DNA from: an uncultured Nocardioides sp.
GTDB taxonomy: Bacteria > Actinomycetota > Actinomycetes > Propionibacteriales > Nocardioidaceae
Length of the DNA stretch: 7,261 nucleotides
Assembly: GCF_946885725.1 (NCBI RefSeq)
Contig: NZ_CAMPGZ010000205.1
Span: 1-7,261 of the forward strand
Direction: 5' to 3'
This document shows positions 1-5,191 of this stretch, piece after piece. The notes beneath the pieces are model-generated. The model was not told the DNA's origin. It saw only the letters and a list, made by a program, of their open reading frames with translations, and ran no database searches. How positions within the stretch are numbered: position 1 is the first letter of the stretch; the number at the start of each line of letters is the position of its first letter. Made by a program: the position numbers and the translations under genes.

Positions 1-939
1 GCCGCCGGCAACGCCGTACTCGTCAAGCCCGCCGAATGGACGCCGCTCACCGCGCTGCGCATCGCCGAGCTCGGAGCCGAGGCGGGACTGCCCGAGGGGC
101 TGTTCCAGGTGTTGCCGGGCAAGGGCTCGGTCGTCGGTGAGGCGCTGGTCGACCACCCGGACGTCCGCAAGATCGTTTTCACCGGCTCGACCGAGACCGG
201 CACTCGCGTGATGTCCCGCGCCGCCAAGCACGTCAAGCGGGTCACGCTCGAGCTCGGCGGCAAGAGCGCCAACATCGTGTTCGCCGACAGCGACCTCGAG
301 CAGGCCGCCGCCACCGCGCCGTACGGCATCTTCGACAACGCGGGCCAGGACTGCTGCGCCCGCAGCCGGATCCTGGTCGAGCGCAGCGTCTACGACCGGT
401 TCATGGAGCTGTTCGAGCCCGCGGTCGCCAAGGTCGCGGTCGGCGACCCGCGGGACCCCGGCACCGAGATGGGCCCGCTGGTGTCGCGGTCGCACCGCGA
501 GAAGGTCGCGTCCTACGTGCCCGACGACGCACCCGTCGCCTTCCGCGGTACGGCGCCCGGGGGGCCTGGCTGGTGGTTCCCGCCGACCGTGCTGACCCCC
601 AAGCGGGACGACGCCGTGGTGCGCGAGGAGGTGTTCGGCCCGGTCGTCGCGGTGCTGCCGTTCGACGACGAGGCCGACGCGATCGAGGTCGCCAACGACT
701 CGGCGTACGGCCTCTCCGGCTCCATCTGGACGCGCGACCTGTCCCGGGCGGTGCGCGTCTCCCGCGCCGTCGAGGCCGGCAACCTGTCGGTCAACTCGCA
801 CTCGTCGGTGCGCTACAGCACGCCGTTCGGGGGCTTCAAGCAGTCCGGCATCGGCCGCGAGCTCGGGCCCGACGCGCCGCTGCAGTTCACGGAGACCAAG
901 AACGTCTTCCTCGCCATCGAGAACCTGGAGAAGCCATGA
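1..939 (+). CDS. Aldehyde dehydrogenase, NAD(P)+-dependent (3' part; N-terminus outside window)
   Basis: C-terminal 312 residues of an ALDH-superfamily enzyme that oxidises an aldehyde to a carboxylic acid; cytosolic. The reading frame is open from base 1, so the N-terminal part of the Rossmann domain lies upstream. Visible motifs, numbered from base 1: KPAEWTP at 9-15 (cofactor-binding Lys), FTGST at 60-64 (NAD pyrophosphate loop), ELGGK with general base Glu84, GQDC with catalytic Cys118 (bases 352-354), EEVFGPV from 209, and PFGGFKQSG near the C-terminus. The region between the catalytic Cys and EEVFGP is short (DDAPVAFRGTAPGG), which fits the short actinobacterial ALDHs of about 455 residues, so roughly 145 residues are probably missing. 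It overlaps the next gene by four bases (ATGA). Inference from ALDH-SDR-FadR order: a relative of M. tuberculosis AldC, acting on a gamma-glutamylated amino-aldehyde or similar. The family is certain; the substrate is not. Confidence 0.95.
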   Translation, partial: AAGNAVLVKPAEWTPLTALRIAELGAEAGLPEGLFQVLPGKGSVVGEALVDHPDVRKIVFTGSTETGTRVMSRAAKHVKRVTLELGGKSANIVFADSDLEQAAATAPYGIFDNAGQDCCARSRILVERSVYDRFMELFEPAVAKVAVGDPRDPGTEMGPLVSRSHREKVASYVPDDAPVAFRGTAPGGPGWWFPPTVLTPKRDDAVVREEVFGPVVAVLPFDDEADAIEVANDSAYGLSGSIWTRDLSRAVRVSRAVEAGNLSVNSHSSVRYSTPFGGFKQSGIGRELGPDAPLQFTETKNVFLAIENLEKP

Positions 940-1724
940 CCGTCACCCGTGTCGACCTCACCCAGCGGCTCGCCGGCCGCGTCGCCGTCGTGACGGGTGG
1001 CGCCAGCGGCATCGGCCTCGCCTCCTCGCGGAGGCTGGCCGCCGAGGGGGCGCACGTCGTCGTGGCCGACCTCGACCCGGCCACCGGCAAGGCCGCCGCC
1101 GACGAGGTCGGCGGCTCGTTCGTGGCGGTCGACGTGGCCAACGAGGAGCAGGTCGACGCGCTCTTCGACGGTGTCGCGCGCGAGCACGGCCGGCTCGACA
1201 TCGCGTTCAACAACGCCGGCATCTCGCCGCCGGAGGACGACCTGATCGAGGCCACCAGCATCGAGGCCTGGGACCGGGTGCAGCAGGTCAACCTCACCTC
1301 GGTGTTCTTCTCCTGCCGCGCGGCACTGCGCCACATGGCTCCGCAGGGACGCGGGTCGATCATCAACACCGCTTCGTTCGTCGCGGTGATGGGGTCGGCC
1401 ACCTCGCAGATCTCCTACACCGCCTCGAAGGGCGGCGTCCTCGCGATGTCGCGCGAGCTCGGCGTGCAGTACGCCCGCCAGGGTGTCCGCGTCAACGCGC
1501 TCTGCCCGGGACCGGTCAACACGCCGCTGCTGCAGGAGCTCTTCGCCAAGGACCCCGAGCGCGCCGCTCGTCGTCTCGTGCACGTGCCTGTCGGCCGGTT
1601 CGCCGAGCCCGAGGAGATCGCCGCCGCGGTCGCGTTCCTGGCCAGCGACGACTCGTCATTCGTCACCGCGTCGAGCTTCCTCGTCGACGGCGGAATCCAC
1701 GCCGCCTACGTCACCCCGCTCTGA
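936..1724 (+). CDS. Short-chain dehydrogenase/reductase (classical SDR)
   Basis: 262-residue classical SDR, the usual length for the family, and a cytosolic NAD(P)(H)-dependent alcohol/ketone oxidoreductase. Seen: the cofactor loop TGGASGIG (20-27), an acidic Asp45 at the end of beta-2 (VVVADLD), which in this family favours NAD(H) over NADP(H), NNAG (92-95), Asn119, and the catalytic Ser147 (NTAS) with Tyr161 and Lys165 (YTASK). The C-terminus carries SSFVTASSFLVDGG, typical of the fold. The ATG at 936 overlaps the ALDH stop (ATGA), so translation is probably coupled; the same frame is open further upstream, but only inside ALDH. Automatic pipelines often call such proteins 3-oxoacyl-ACP reductase or glucose 1-dehydrogenase. 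Here the partner ALDH makes an alcohol-to-aldehyde or hydroxy-acid step in the same pathway more likely (inference). It resembles Rv2857c in position and type. Confidence 0.95.
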   Translation: MTVTRVDLTQRLAGRVAVVTGGASGIGLASSRRLAAEGAHVVVADLDPATGKAAADEVGGSFVAVDVANEEQVDALFDGVAREHGRLDIAFNNAGISPPEDDLIEATSIEAWDRVQQVNLTSVFFSCRAALRHMAPQGRGSIINTASFVAVMGSATSQISYTASKGGVLAMSRELGVQYARQGVRVNALCPGPVNTPLLQELFAKDPERAARRLVHVPVGRFAEPEEIAAAVAFLASDDSSFVTASSFLVDGGIHAAYVTPL

Positions 1725-1725
1725 C

Positions 1726-1729
1726 GGAG
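1726..1729 (+). promoter_or_regulatory. Ribosome binding site of the FadR-type regulator gene
   Basis: GGAG lies directly after the SDR stop and six bases before the GTG at 1736. It supports that GTG as the start and implies translation of the regulator from the same transcript as ALDH and SDR. Confidence 0.6.
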
Positions 1730-1735
1730 CGGGCC

Positions 1736-2461
1736 GTGCCCAGCAGGATCCAGCAGACCTTCTTCCGGCCGGTCCGGCCGGGGAACGCGTTCGAAGAGAC
1801 TGTGCAGCGGCTGCTGCAGACCATCCGCCTCGGCGTGGTCGCGCCGGGGGAGCAGCTGCCGTCCGAACGCGAGCTCGCCCTGCGTTTCGCCGTCAGCCGC
1901 GACACCGTGCGCGACGCGATCCGCTCCCTCGCCGACGCCGGCTACCTGGTGTCGCGGCGCGGGCGGTACGGCGGCACGTTCGTCGTCGACGACCTGCCCA
2001 CCGGCCCCGCCGCCATCGTGCCCGGCGGGTCGGAGGAGCCGCCCGCCGCTGAGGACCTGGAGGACACACTCGGCCTGCGCCAGGTGCTCGAGGTCGGCGC
2101 CGTACGACTGGCCGCGCAGCGCACCCTGGCCGCACCCGACCGCGAGCGTCTCTGGACGGCCATGCAGGAGACCGCCGAGGCCGGGCTCGAGGACTACCGG
2201 CGGCTCGACTCCCGGCTGCACCTCACGATCGCCGAGCTCTCGGGCGTACCCTCGCTCGTCTCGCTGATGGCCGACAACCGGATGAAGGTCAACCACTTCC
2301 TGGACGACATCCCGCTGCTGCCGCGCAACCTCGCGCACTCCAACGACCAGCACCACGCCGTGGTGTCCGCGATCCTGGCCGGCATGGTCGACGACGCGAC
2401 CGCCGCGATGGAGGAGCACCTCGCCGGGTCGGCGTCACTGCTACGCGGCTTCCTGGCCTGA
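1736..2461 (+). CDS. GntR-family transcriptional regulator, FadR/FCD subfamily
   Basis: 241-residue DNA-binding regulator, a typical FadR-subfamily length. Residues about 18-84 form the GntR winged helix: LPSERELALRFAVSRDTVRD (41-60) is the helix-turn-helix and RRGRYGGTFV (74-83) the wing. Residues about 110-235 form the all-helical FCD ligand domain. Asp158, His162, His206 and His228 fall where FCD proteins place their D-H-H-H metal site (DSRLH, SNDQHH and EEHL segments), so a metal-assisted carboxylate ligand is likely. The GTG start is chosen from the GGAG six bases upstream; there are only 11 bases between the SDR stop and this start, so it belongs to the ALDH-SDR operon. Most FadR relatives repress their own operon and are released by a pathway acid or acyl compound; that role is inferred. 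The operon promoter and operator would lie upstream of the window. Confidence 0.93.
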   Translation: MPSRIQQTFFRPVRPGNAFEETVQRLLQTIRLGVVAPGEQLPSERELALRFAVSRDTVRDAIRSLADAGYLVSRRGRYGGTFVVDDLPTGPAAIVPGGSEEPPAAEDLEDTLGLRQVLEVGAVRLAAQRTLAAPDRERLWTAMQETAEAGLEDYRRLDSRLHLTIAELSGVPSLVSLMADNRMKVNHFLDDIPLLPRNLAHSNDQHHAVVSAILAGMVDDATAAMEEHLAGSASLLRGFLA

Positions 2462-2492
2462 GCCACGGCCGATGACTTCCCGGGCGGGACGC

Positions 2493-2509
2493 GGTCGGTA
2501 CCGGTGACC
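2493..2509. repeat. Small palindromic cluster in the gap before the DHFR-family gene
   Basis: The 71-base gap 2462-2532 contains GGTCGGTACCGGTGACC, with outer arms GGTC/GACC and the perfect palindrome CGGTACCG (2496-2503) inside. It could be an operator or simply GC-rich chance symmetry. A four-base stem TCCC/GGGA sits at 2478-2489, without a T run, so no convincing terminator is seen. No clear -10 or -35 box was recognised either. Confidence 0.2.
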
Positions 2510-2521
2510 ACACCTCCACCT

Positions 2522-2527
2522 AAGGAG
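2522..2527 (+). promoter_or_regulatory. Ribosome binding site of the DHFR-family gene
   Basis: AAGGAG is a near-perfect Shine-Dalgarno sequence five bases before the ATG at 2533. It fixes that start and suggests efficient, independent initiation. Confidence 0.8.
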
Positions 2528-2532
2528 CCGTC

Positions 2533-3156
2533 ATGACCGGCACGCCCAGCGTCACCTGCACCCTCACCGTCTCCGTGGACGGCTACTTCGCGGGACCCGA
2601 CGACGAGCCCGGCCGCGGCCTCGGCCGAGGCGGGGAACGCCTGCACTACTGGGTTTTCGGCGGACCCTGGACCTACGAGCAGGAGGCGGCGGGTGAGATG
2701 CGAGACCGCCCCTCCGACGTCGACCGCGAGTTCCTGAGCACGTACGGCGACCGCCCGGGCGCCGTCATCTGCGGGCGCACCACCTACGAGTCCTCCGGTG
2801 CCTGGGGCGGCCGCAACCCGTTCGGCGTGCCGCTCTTCGTCGTCACCCACCGCACCGACGACCAGCCCGACGAGGACGCCGGCTTCCGGTTCGTGCCGAG
2901 CTTCGAGGCCGCGCTGGCCCAGGCGACGGAGACGGTGGGCGACGACGGGGTCGTCAACGTGATGGGCGGCGGTGCGACGATCCGACAGGCACTCGACGCG
3001 GGCGTCGTGGACCGGCTCGTGGTCTCCACCGCACCCGTCGTGCTCGGCAGGGGCAAGCGCCTGTTCGACGGTTTCACCAAGGACGTCGACCTGCGCAAGG
3101 TCAGGGTCTGGGACTCACCCTTCGCGACCCACGTCGAGTACGAAGTGGTGCGCTAG
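2533..3156 (+). CDS. Dihydrofolate reductase family protein (RibD C-terminal-like fold)
   Basis: 207-residue cytosolic protein of the DHFR/RibD-C superfamily, whose members bind NADPH and reduce pteridine- or pyrimidine-type substrates; most members of this subgroup have no proven reaction. Seen: an N-terminal beta strand with SVDGYFAG (14-21), the GRTTYE segment (81-86), VVTHR (103-107), the glycine-rich nucleotide loop GGGATIRQAL (145-154), and PVVLGRGKRLFDG (168-180), a hallmark of this group. Length is normal for the subgroup. The ATG start is supported by AAGGAG. It is 71 bases past the regulator gene on the same strand, so it may be a separate unit or read through from the ALDH operon. 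Its TAG stop is shared head-on with the next gene. It is unlikely to be the housekeeping folate DHFR, because it has the elongated GGRGGERLHYW region and the RibD-C loop rather than folA motifs. Confidence 0.88.
   Translation: MTGTPSVTCTLTVSVDGYFAGPDDEPGRGLGRGGERLHYWVFGGPWTYEQEAAGEMRDRPSDVDREFLSTYGDRPGAVICGRTTYESSGAWGGRNPFGVPLFVVTHRTDDQPDEDAGFRFVPSFEAALAQATETVGDDGVVNVMGGGATIRQALDAGVVDRLVVSTAPVVLGRGKRLFDGFTKDVDLRKVRVWDSPFATHVEYEVVR
3153..3156. other. Shared CTAG stop of two convergent genes
   Basis: The palindrome CTAG gives TAG on both strands: it ends the DHFR-family gene (3154-3156, plus) and the acetoacetate-decarboxylase-family gene (3153-3155, minus). There is no room for an intergenic terminator, so each transcript must run antisense into the other gene or end inside it. 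Confidence 0.9.
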
Positions 3157-3737
3157 CCGAAGACCAGCCGCACGTCGGTCAGCCGGAACGACACCAGCGG
3201 ACGCCGTCCCTGCAGGAACGCCAGCGGCCCGGACGGGTCGAACTCCCAGGATCCCAACGCAGGAAGGGACTTCGCGGACCCGCGCCACGGCGTGAGGAGG
3301 TCGCGGCCGTCCCGCGGCTGCACCAGAGTGGCCGCGAACGGCGCGCGCACCAAGGCCGCTCCCGGCGCCGACGCGAACTGCGCGGACGCCACCGTCACCT
3401 CGTCGACGCGCGCCGCGAGCGCCGTGTGCGCCGTCGGGCCGACGCGGGTCTCCTCCAGGTCGAAGTCGGCCAGCTCCTTCGGGATCGCCCACAGCACCCG
3501 GCCGCCCGCGCGTGAGGTCTCGTCATCCACCCAGATGTCGGTGATCCGCACGCGGCGCCGGCGTGTGTCGAGCAACCGGGCCACCAGCAGCTCCCGGTAG
3601 CTCAGCACACCGGGCGGCTCGTAGGAGACGAACGCGACGCCGTACACGCCGGGCTCCACGCCCGCACCGGCCGGCACGCGGAACACCGACAGCCACATCT
3701 GGGCGGAGAGGTGCCAGGGAGGAGAAGGAAAAGCCAC
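3153..3737 (-). CDS. Acetoacetate decarboxylase superfamily protein
   Basis: 194-residue soluble protein of the acetoacetate-decarboxylase (ADC) superfamily. Seen: the N-terminal PPWHLSAQMWLSVFRV (6-21) typical of actinobacterial members, GVLSYRELLVARL (43-55), in which Glu49 lines up by eye with the second catalytic-pocket Glu of clostridial ADC, and RVLWAIPKELADF (80-92), in which Lys87 occupies the Schiff-base lysine position. In clostridial ADC that lysine is followed by a second lysine that lowers its pKa; here the neighbour is Glu88. The first pocket Glu of ADC is also not evident. The protein is shorter than classical ADC (about 244 residues). Decarboxylation is therefore not assured; other superfamily members do aldolase/dehydratase-type imine chemistry. 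The GTG start at 3737 is supported by AAGGG eight bases upstream (3746-3750, minus) and by the family N-terminus. It is divergent from the monooxygenase gene and probably controlled with it. Confidence 0.85.
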   Translation of the reverse strand: MAFPSPPWHLSAQMWLSVFRVPAGAGVEPGVYGVAFVSYEPPGVLSYRELLVARLLDTRRRRVRITDIWVDDETSRAGGRVLWAIPKELADFDLEETRVGPTAHTALAARVDEVTVASAQFASAPGAALVRAPFAATLVQPRDGRDLLTPWRGSAKSLPALGSWEFDPSGPLAFLQGRRPLVSFRLTDVRLVFG

Positions 3738-3745
3738 GGCGCCAA

Positions 3746-3750
3746 CCCTT
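3746..3750 (-). promoter_or_regulatory. Ribosome binding site of the ADC-family gene
   Basis: On the minus strand AAGGG lies eight bases before the GTG at 3737 and supports this start over later in-frame codons. Confidence 0.5.
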
Positions 3751-3757
3751 CAACACG

Positions 3758-3769
3758 AGAACACGTTCT
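3758..3769. promoter_or_regulatory. Inverted repeat AGAAC-AC-GTTCT, probable operator
   Basis: A perfect 5+5 inverted repeat with a two-base centre lies in the 47-base space between the divergent ADC-family and monooxygenase genes, just between their two ribosome binding sites. Its core AACnnGTT is the type of half-site arrangement bound by TetR-family dimers in actinobacteria. The core matches the inner part of the KstR consensus TnnAACnnGTTnnA, but the outer T and A are G here. A single repressor here could shut both genes. The assignment to any named regulator is inference, and no regulator gene is adjacent. Confidence 0.5.
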
Positions 3770-3772
3770 GCC

Positions 3773-3779
3773 AAGGTGG
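3773..3779 (+). promoter_or_regulatory. Ribosome binding site of the monooxygenase gene
   Basis: AAGGTGG ends five bases before the ATG at 3785 and decides this start. The longer open frame upstream would run through the divergent ADC-family gene. Confidence 0.6.
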
Positions 3780-3784
3780 GGCCC

Positions 3785-5191
3785 ATGTCTCCTCGCGTCT
3801 GCGTCATCGGTGCCGGCTCGTCAGGGATCACCGCGGCGCAGGTCCTCCTCGAGCGCGGGGTCCACGTCGACGTGTTCGAGCTCGGCAGCCAGGTCGGCGG
3901 CAACTGGCGCTACGACAACGACAACGGGCTGTCGTCGGCGTACCGGTCGCTGCACATCAACACCTCGCGCCAGCGGATGGCGTACGCCGCCTTCCCGATG
4001 CCCGACGACTACCCGGACTACCCGAACCACTGGCAGATCGCGGAGTACTTCGACGCGTTCGTCGACCACTTCGGCATCCGCGAGAACATCCGGTTCCGCA
4101 CCGAGGTGGTCAAGGTGGTGCCGGTCGAGGGCGGCCGCTCGGGGTACGACGTGACGATCCGCGCGCGCAACGAGCACGGCGAGTCCGATGAGCCGGAGAC
4201 CCTGCACTACGAGCACGTGGTCGTCGCCAACGGCCACCACTGGGACCCGCGCTGGCCGGAGCCGTCCTACCCGGGCGCCGAGGACTTCCCCGGCGCGCAG
4301 ATCCACGCGCACTACTACCGCACGCCCGACCTGCTCGTCGGCAAGCGCGTGCTGGTGCTGGGCATCGGCAACTCCGCGACCGACATCGCTGTCGAGTCCT
4401 CGCGGGTGGCGGCACAGACGTTCCTCTCGATGCGGCGCGGCGCGCACATCGTGCCGAAGTTCGCGCTCGGCCGGCCGACCGACCACCTCACCGACGGCCT
4501 GCTCTCGCGCACGCCCACGGTCGTGCAGCAGACCGCGATGGCCGCGCTGCTGCGGGTCGCGCAGGGCAAGGTGACCGACTACGGCCTGCCCGAGCCCGAC
4601 CACCGCGTGCTGCACGCGCACCCCACCGTCAGCGACGACCTGCTCACCCGGCTCGGCCACGGCGATATCAGCGTGCTGCCGAACATCGACCGGTTCGAGG
4701 GCGCGAAGGTGTTCTTCGTCGACGGGTCGGCGCACGAGATCGACGTCGTCGTCTACTGCACCGGCTACAAGATCAGCTTCCCGTTCCTCGACGAGCGCGT
4801 GGTGCGCGCCGACGGCAACCGGGTCGACCTCTACCGCCGCGTCGTCGACCCGGACCACCCGGGCCTCTACTTCGTCGGGCTCATCCAGCCTCTCGGCGCG
4901 GTGATGCCTCTCGCCGAGCAGCAGTCCCACTGGGTCGCCGATCTCGTCACCGGAACGGCCGCGCTGCCGTCGTACGACGACATGCGGCGGGAGATCCGGG
5001 AGTACGACGAGAGCCTGCGCAAGCGCTACGTCTCGTCGAAGCGGCACACCATCCAGGTCGACTTCCACAAGTACCGCGCCGAGATCGAGCGCGAGCGCCG
5101 GGTCGGCCGGGCGCGGGTGACGGGGGAGCCGACCGGCCGGCTCAGCTCGCTGCGGGCGAAGGCACGCGCCGTGGCAGCCCGACGAGACTGA
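3785..5191 (+). CDS. Flavin-containing monooxygenase (class B flavoprotein, FMO type)
   Basis: 468-residue NAD(P)H- and O2-dependent monooxygenase, about the normal FMO length. Seen in order: FAD Rossmann motif GAGSSG (9-14) with Glu32 at the end of beta-2; GGNWRYD (38-44); HINTSRQRMAY (57-67), a segment typical of FMO and YUCCA-like enzymes; the FMO fingerprint FxGxxxHxxxY as FPGAQIHAHYY (168-178); the second Rossmann motif GIGNSA (193-198) for NADPH; and CTGYKISFPFL (325-335), the C-terminal FMO motif. Tyr178 rather than Trp argues for FMO, not a type I Baeyer-Villiger enzyme. Such enzymes oxygenate N, S or sometimes carbonyl carbon through a C4a-hydroperoxyflavin. The start at 3785 follows AAGGTGG. 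It is divergent from the ADC-family gene, and its last 50 bases overlap the exporter gene on the other strand. The basic tail (445-468, RLSSLRAKARAVAARR) lies largely in that overlap. The substrate is unknown. Confidence 0.93.
   Translation: MSPRVCVIGAGSSGITAAQVLLERGVHVDVFELGSQVGGNWRYDNDNGLSSAYRSLHINTSRQRMAYAAFPMPDDYPDYPNHWQIAEYFDAFVDHFGIRENIRFRTEVVKVVPVEGGRSGYDVTIRARNEHGESDEPETLHYEHVVVANGHHWDPRWPEPSYPGAEDFPGAQIHAHYYRTPDLLVGKRVLVLGIGNSATDIAVESSRVAAQTFLSMRRGAHIVPKFALGRPTDHLTDGLLSRTPTVVQQTAMAALLRVAQGKVTDYGLPEPDHRVLHAHPTVSDDLLTRLGHGDISVLPNIDRFEGAKVFFVDGSAHEIDVVVYCTGYKISFPFLDERVVRADGNRVDLYRRVVDPDHPGLYFVGLIQPLGAVMPLAEQQSHWVADLVTGTAALPSYDDMRREIREYDESLRKRYVSSKRHTIQVDFHKYRAEIERERRVGRARVTGEPTGRLSSLRAKARAVAARRD

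Noticed and set aside
573..935. Upstream extension of the SDR frame
   Set aside because: It is Arg/Gly-rich out-of-frame reading of the ALDH gene; the SDR fold begins right after the ATG at 936.
109..939. ALDH starting at the GTG at 109
   Set aside because: The frame is open to base 1 and the residues before 109 (AAGNAVLVKPAEWTP) are a standard ALDH segment, so the gene enters from outside the window.
813..1583. 256-residue antisense ORF over the SDR gene
   Set aside because: Composition is Arg/Gly/Val/Asp-rich with no recognisable domain; long stop-free antisense frames are expected in very high-GC coding DNA.
2462..2532. Rho-independent terminator after the regulator gene
   Set aside because: Only four-base stems and no T run are present, so it is not supportable.
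3756..3771. Firm KstR operator call
   Set aside because: Only the AACnnGTT core agrees; the outer T and A of the consensus are G, and the neighbouring genes are not typical sterol genes.
3563..3784. N-terminal extension of the monooxygenase into the ADC-family gene
   Set aside because: It would encode an Arg/Pro-rich stretch ahead of the FAD motif, which normally lies near the N-terminus; ATG 3785 has its own ribosome binding site.
3821..5068. 415-residue antisense ORF over the monooxygenase gene
   Set aside because: Low-complexity mirror frame of a gene with clear FMO motifs; no start signal or domain.
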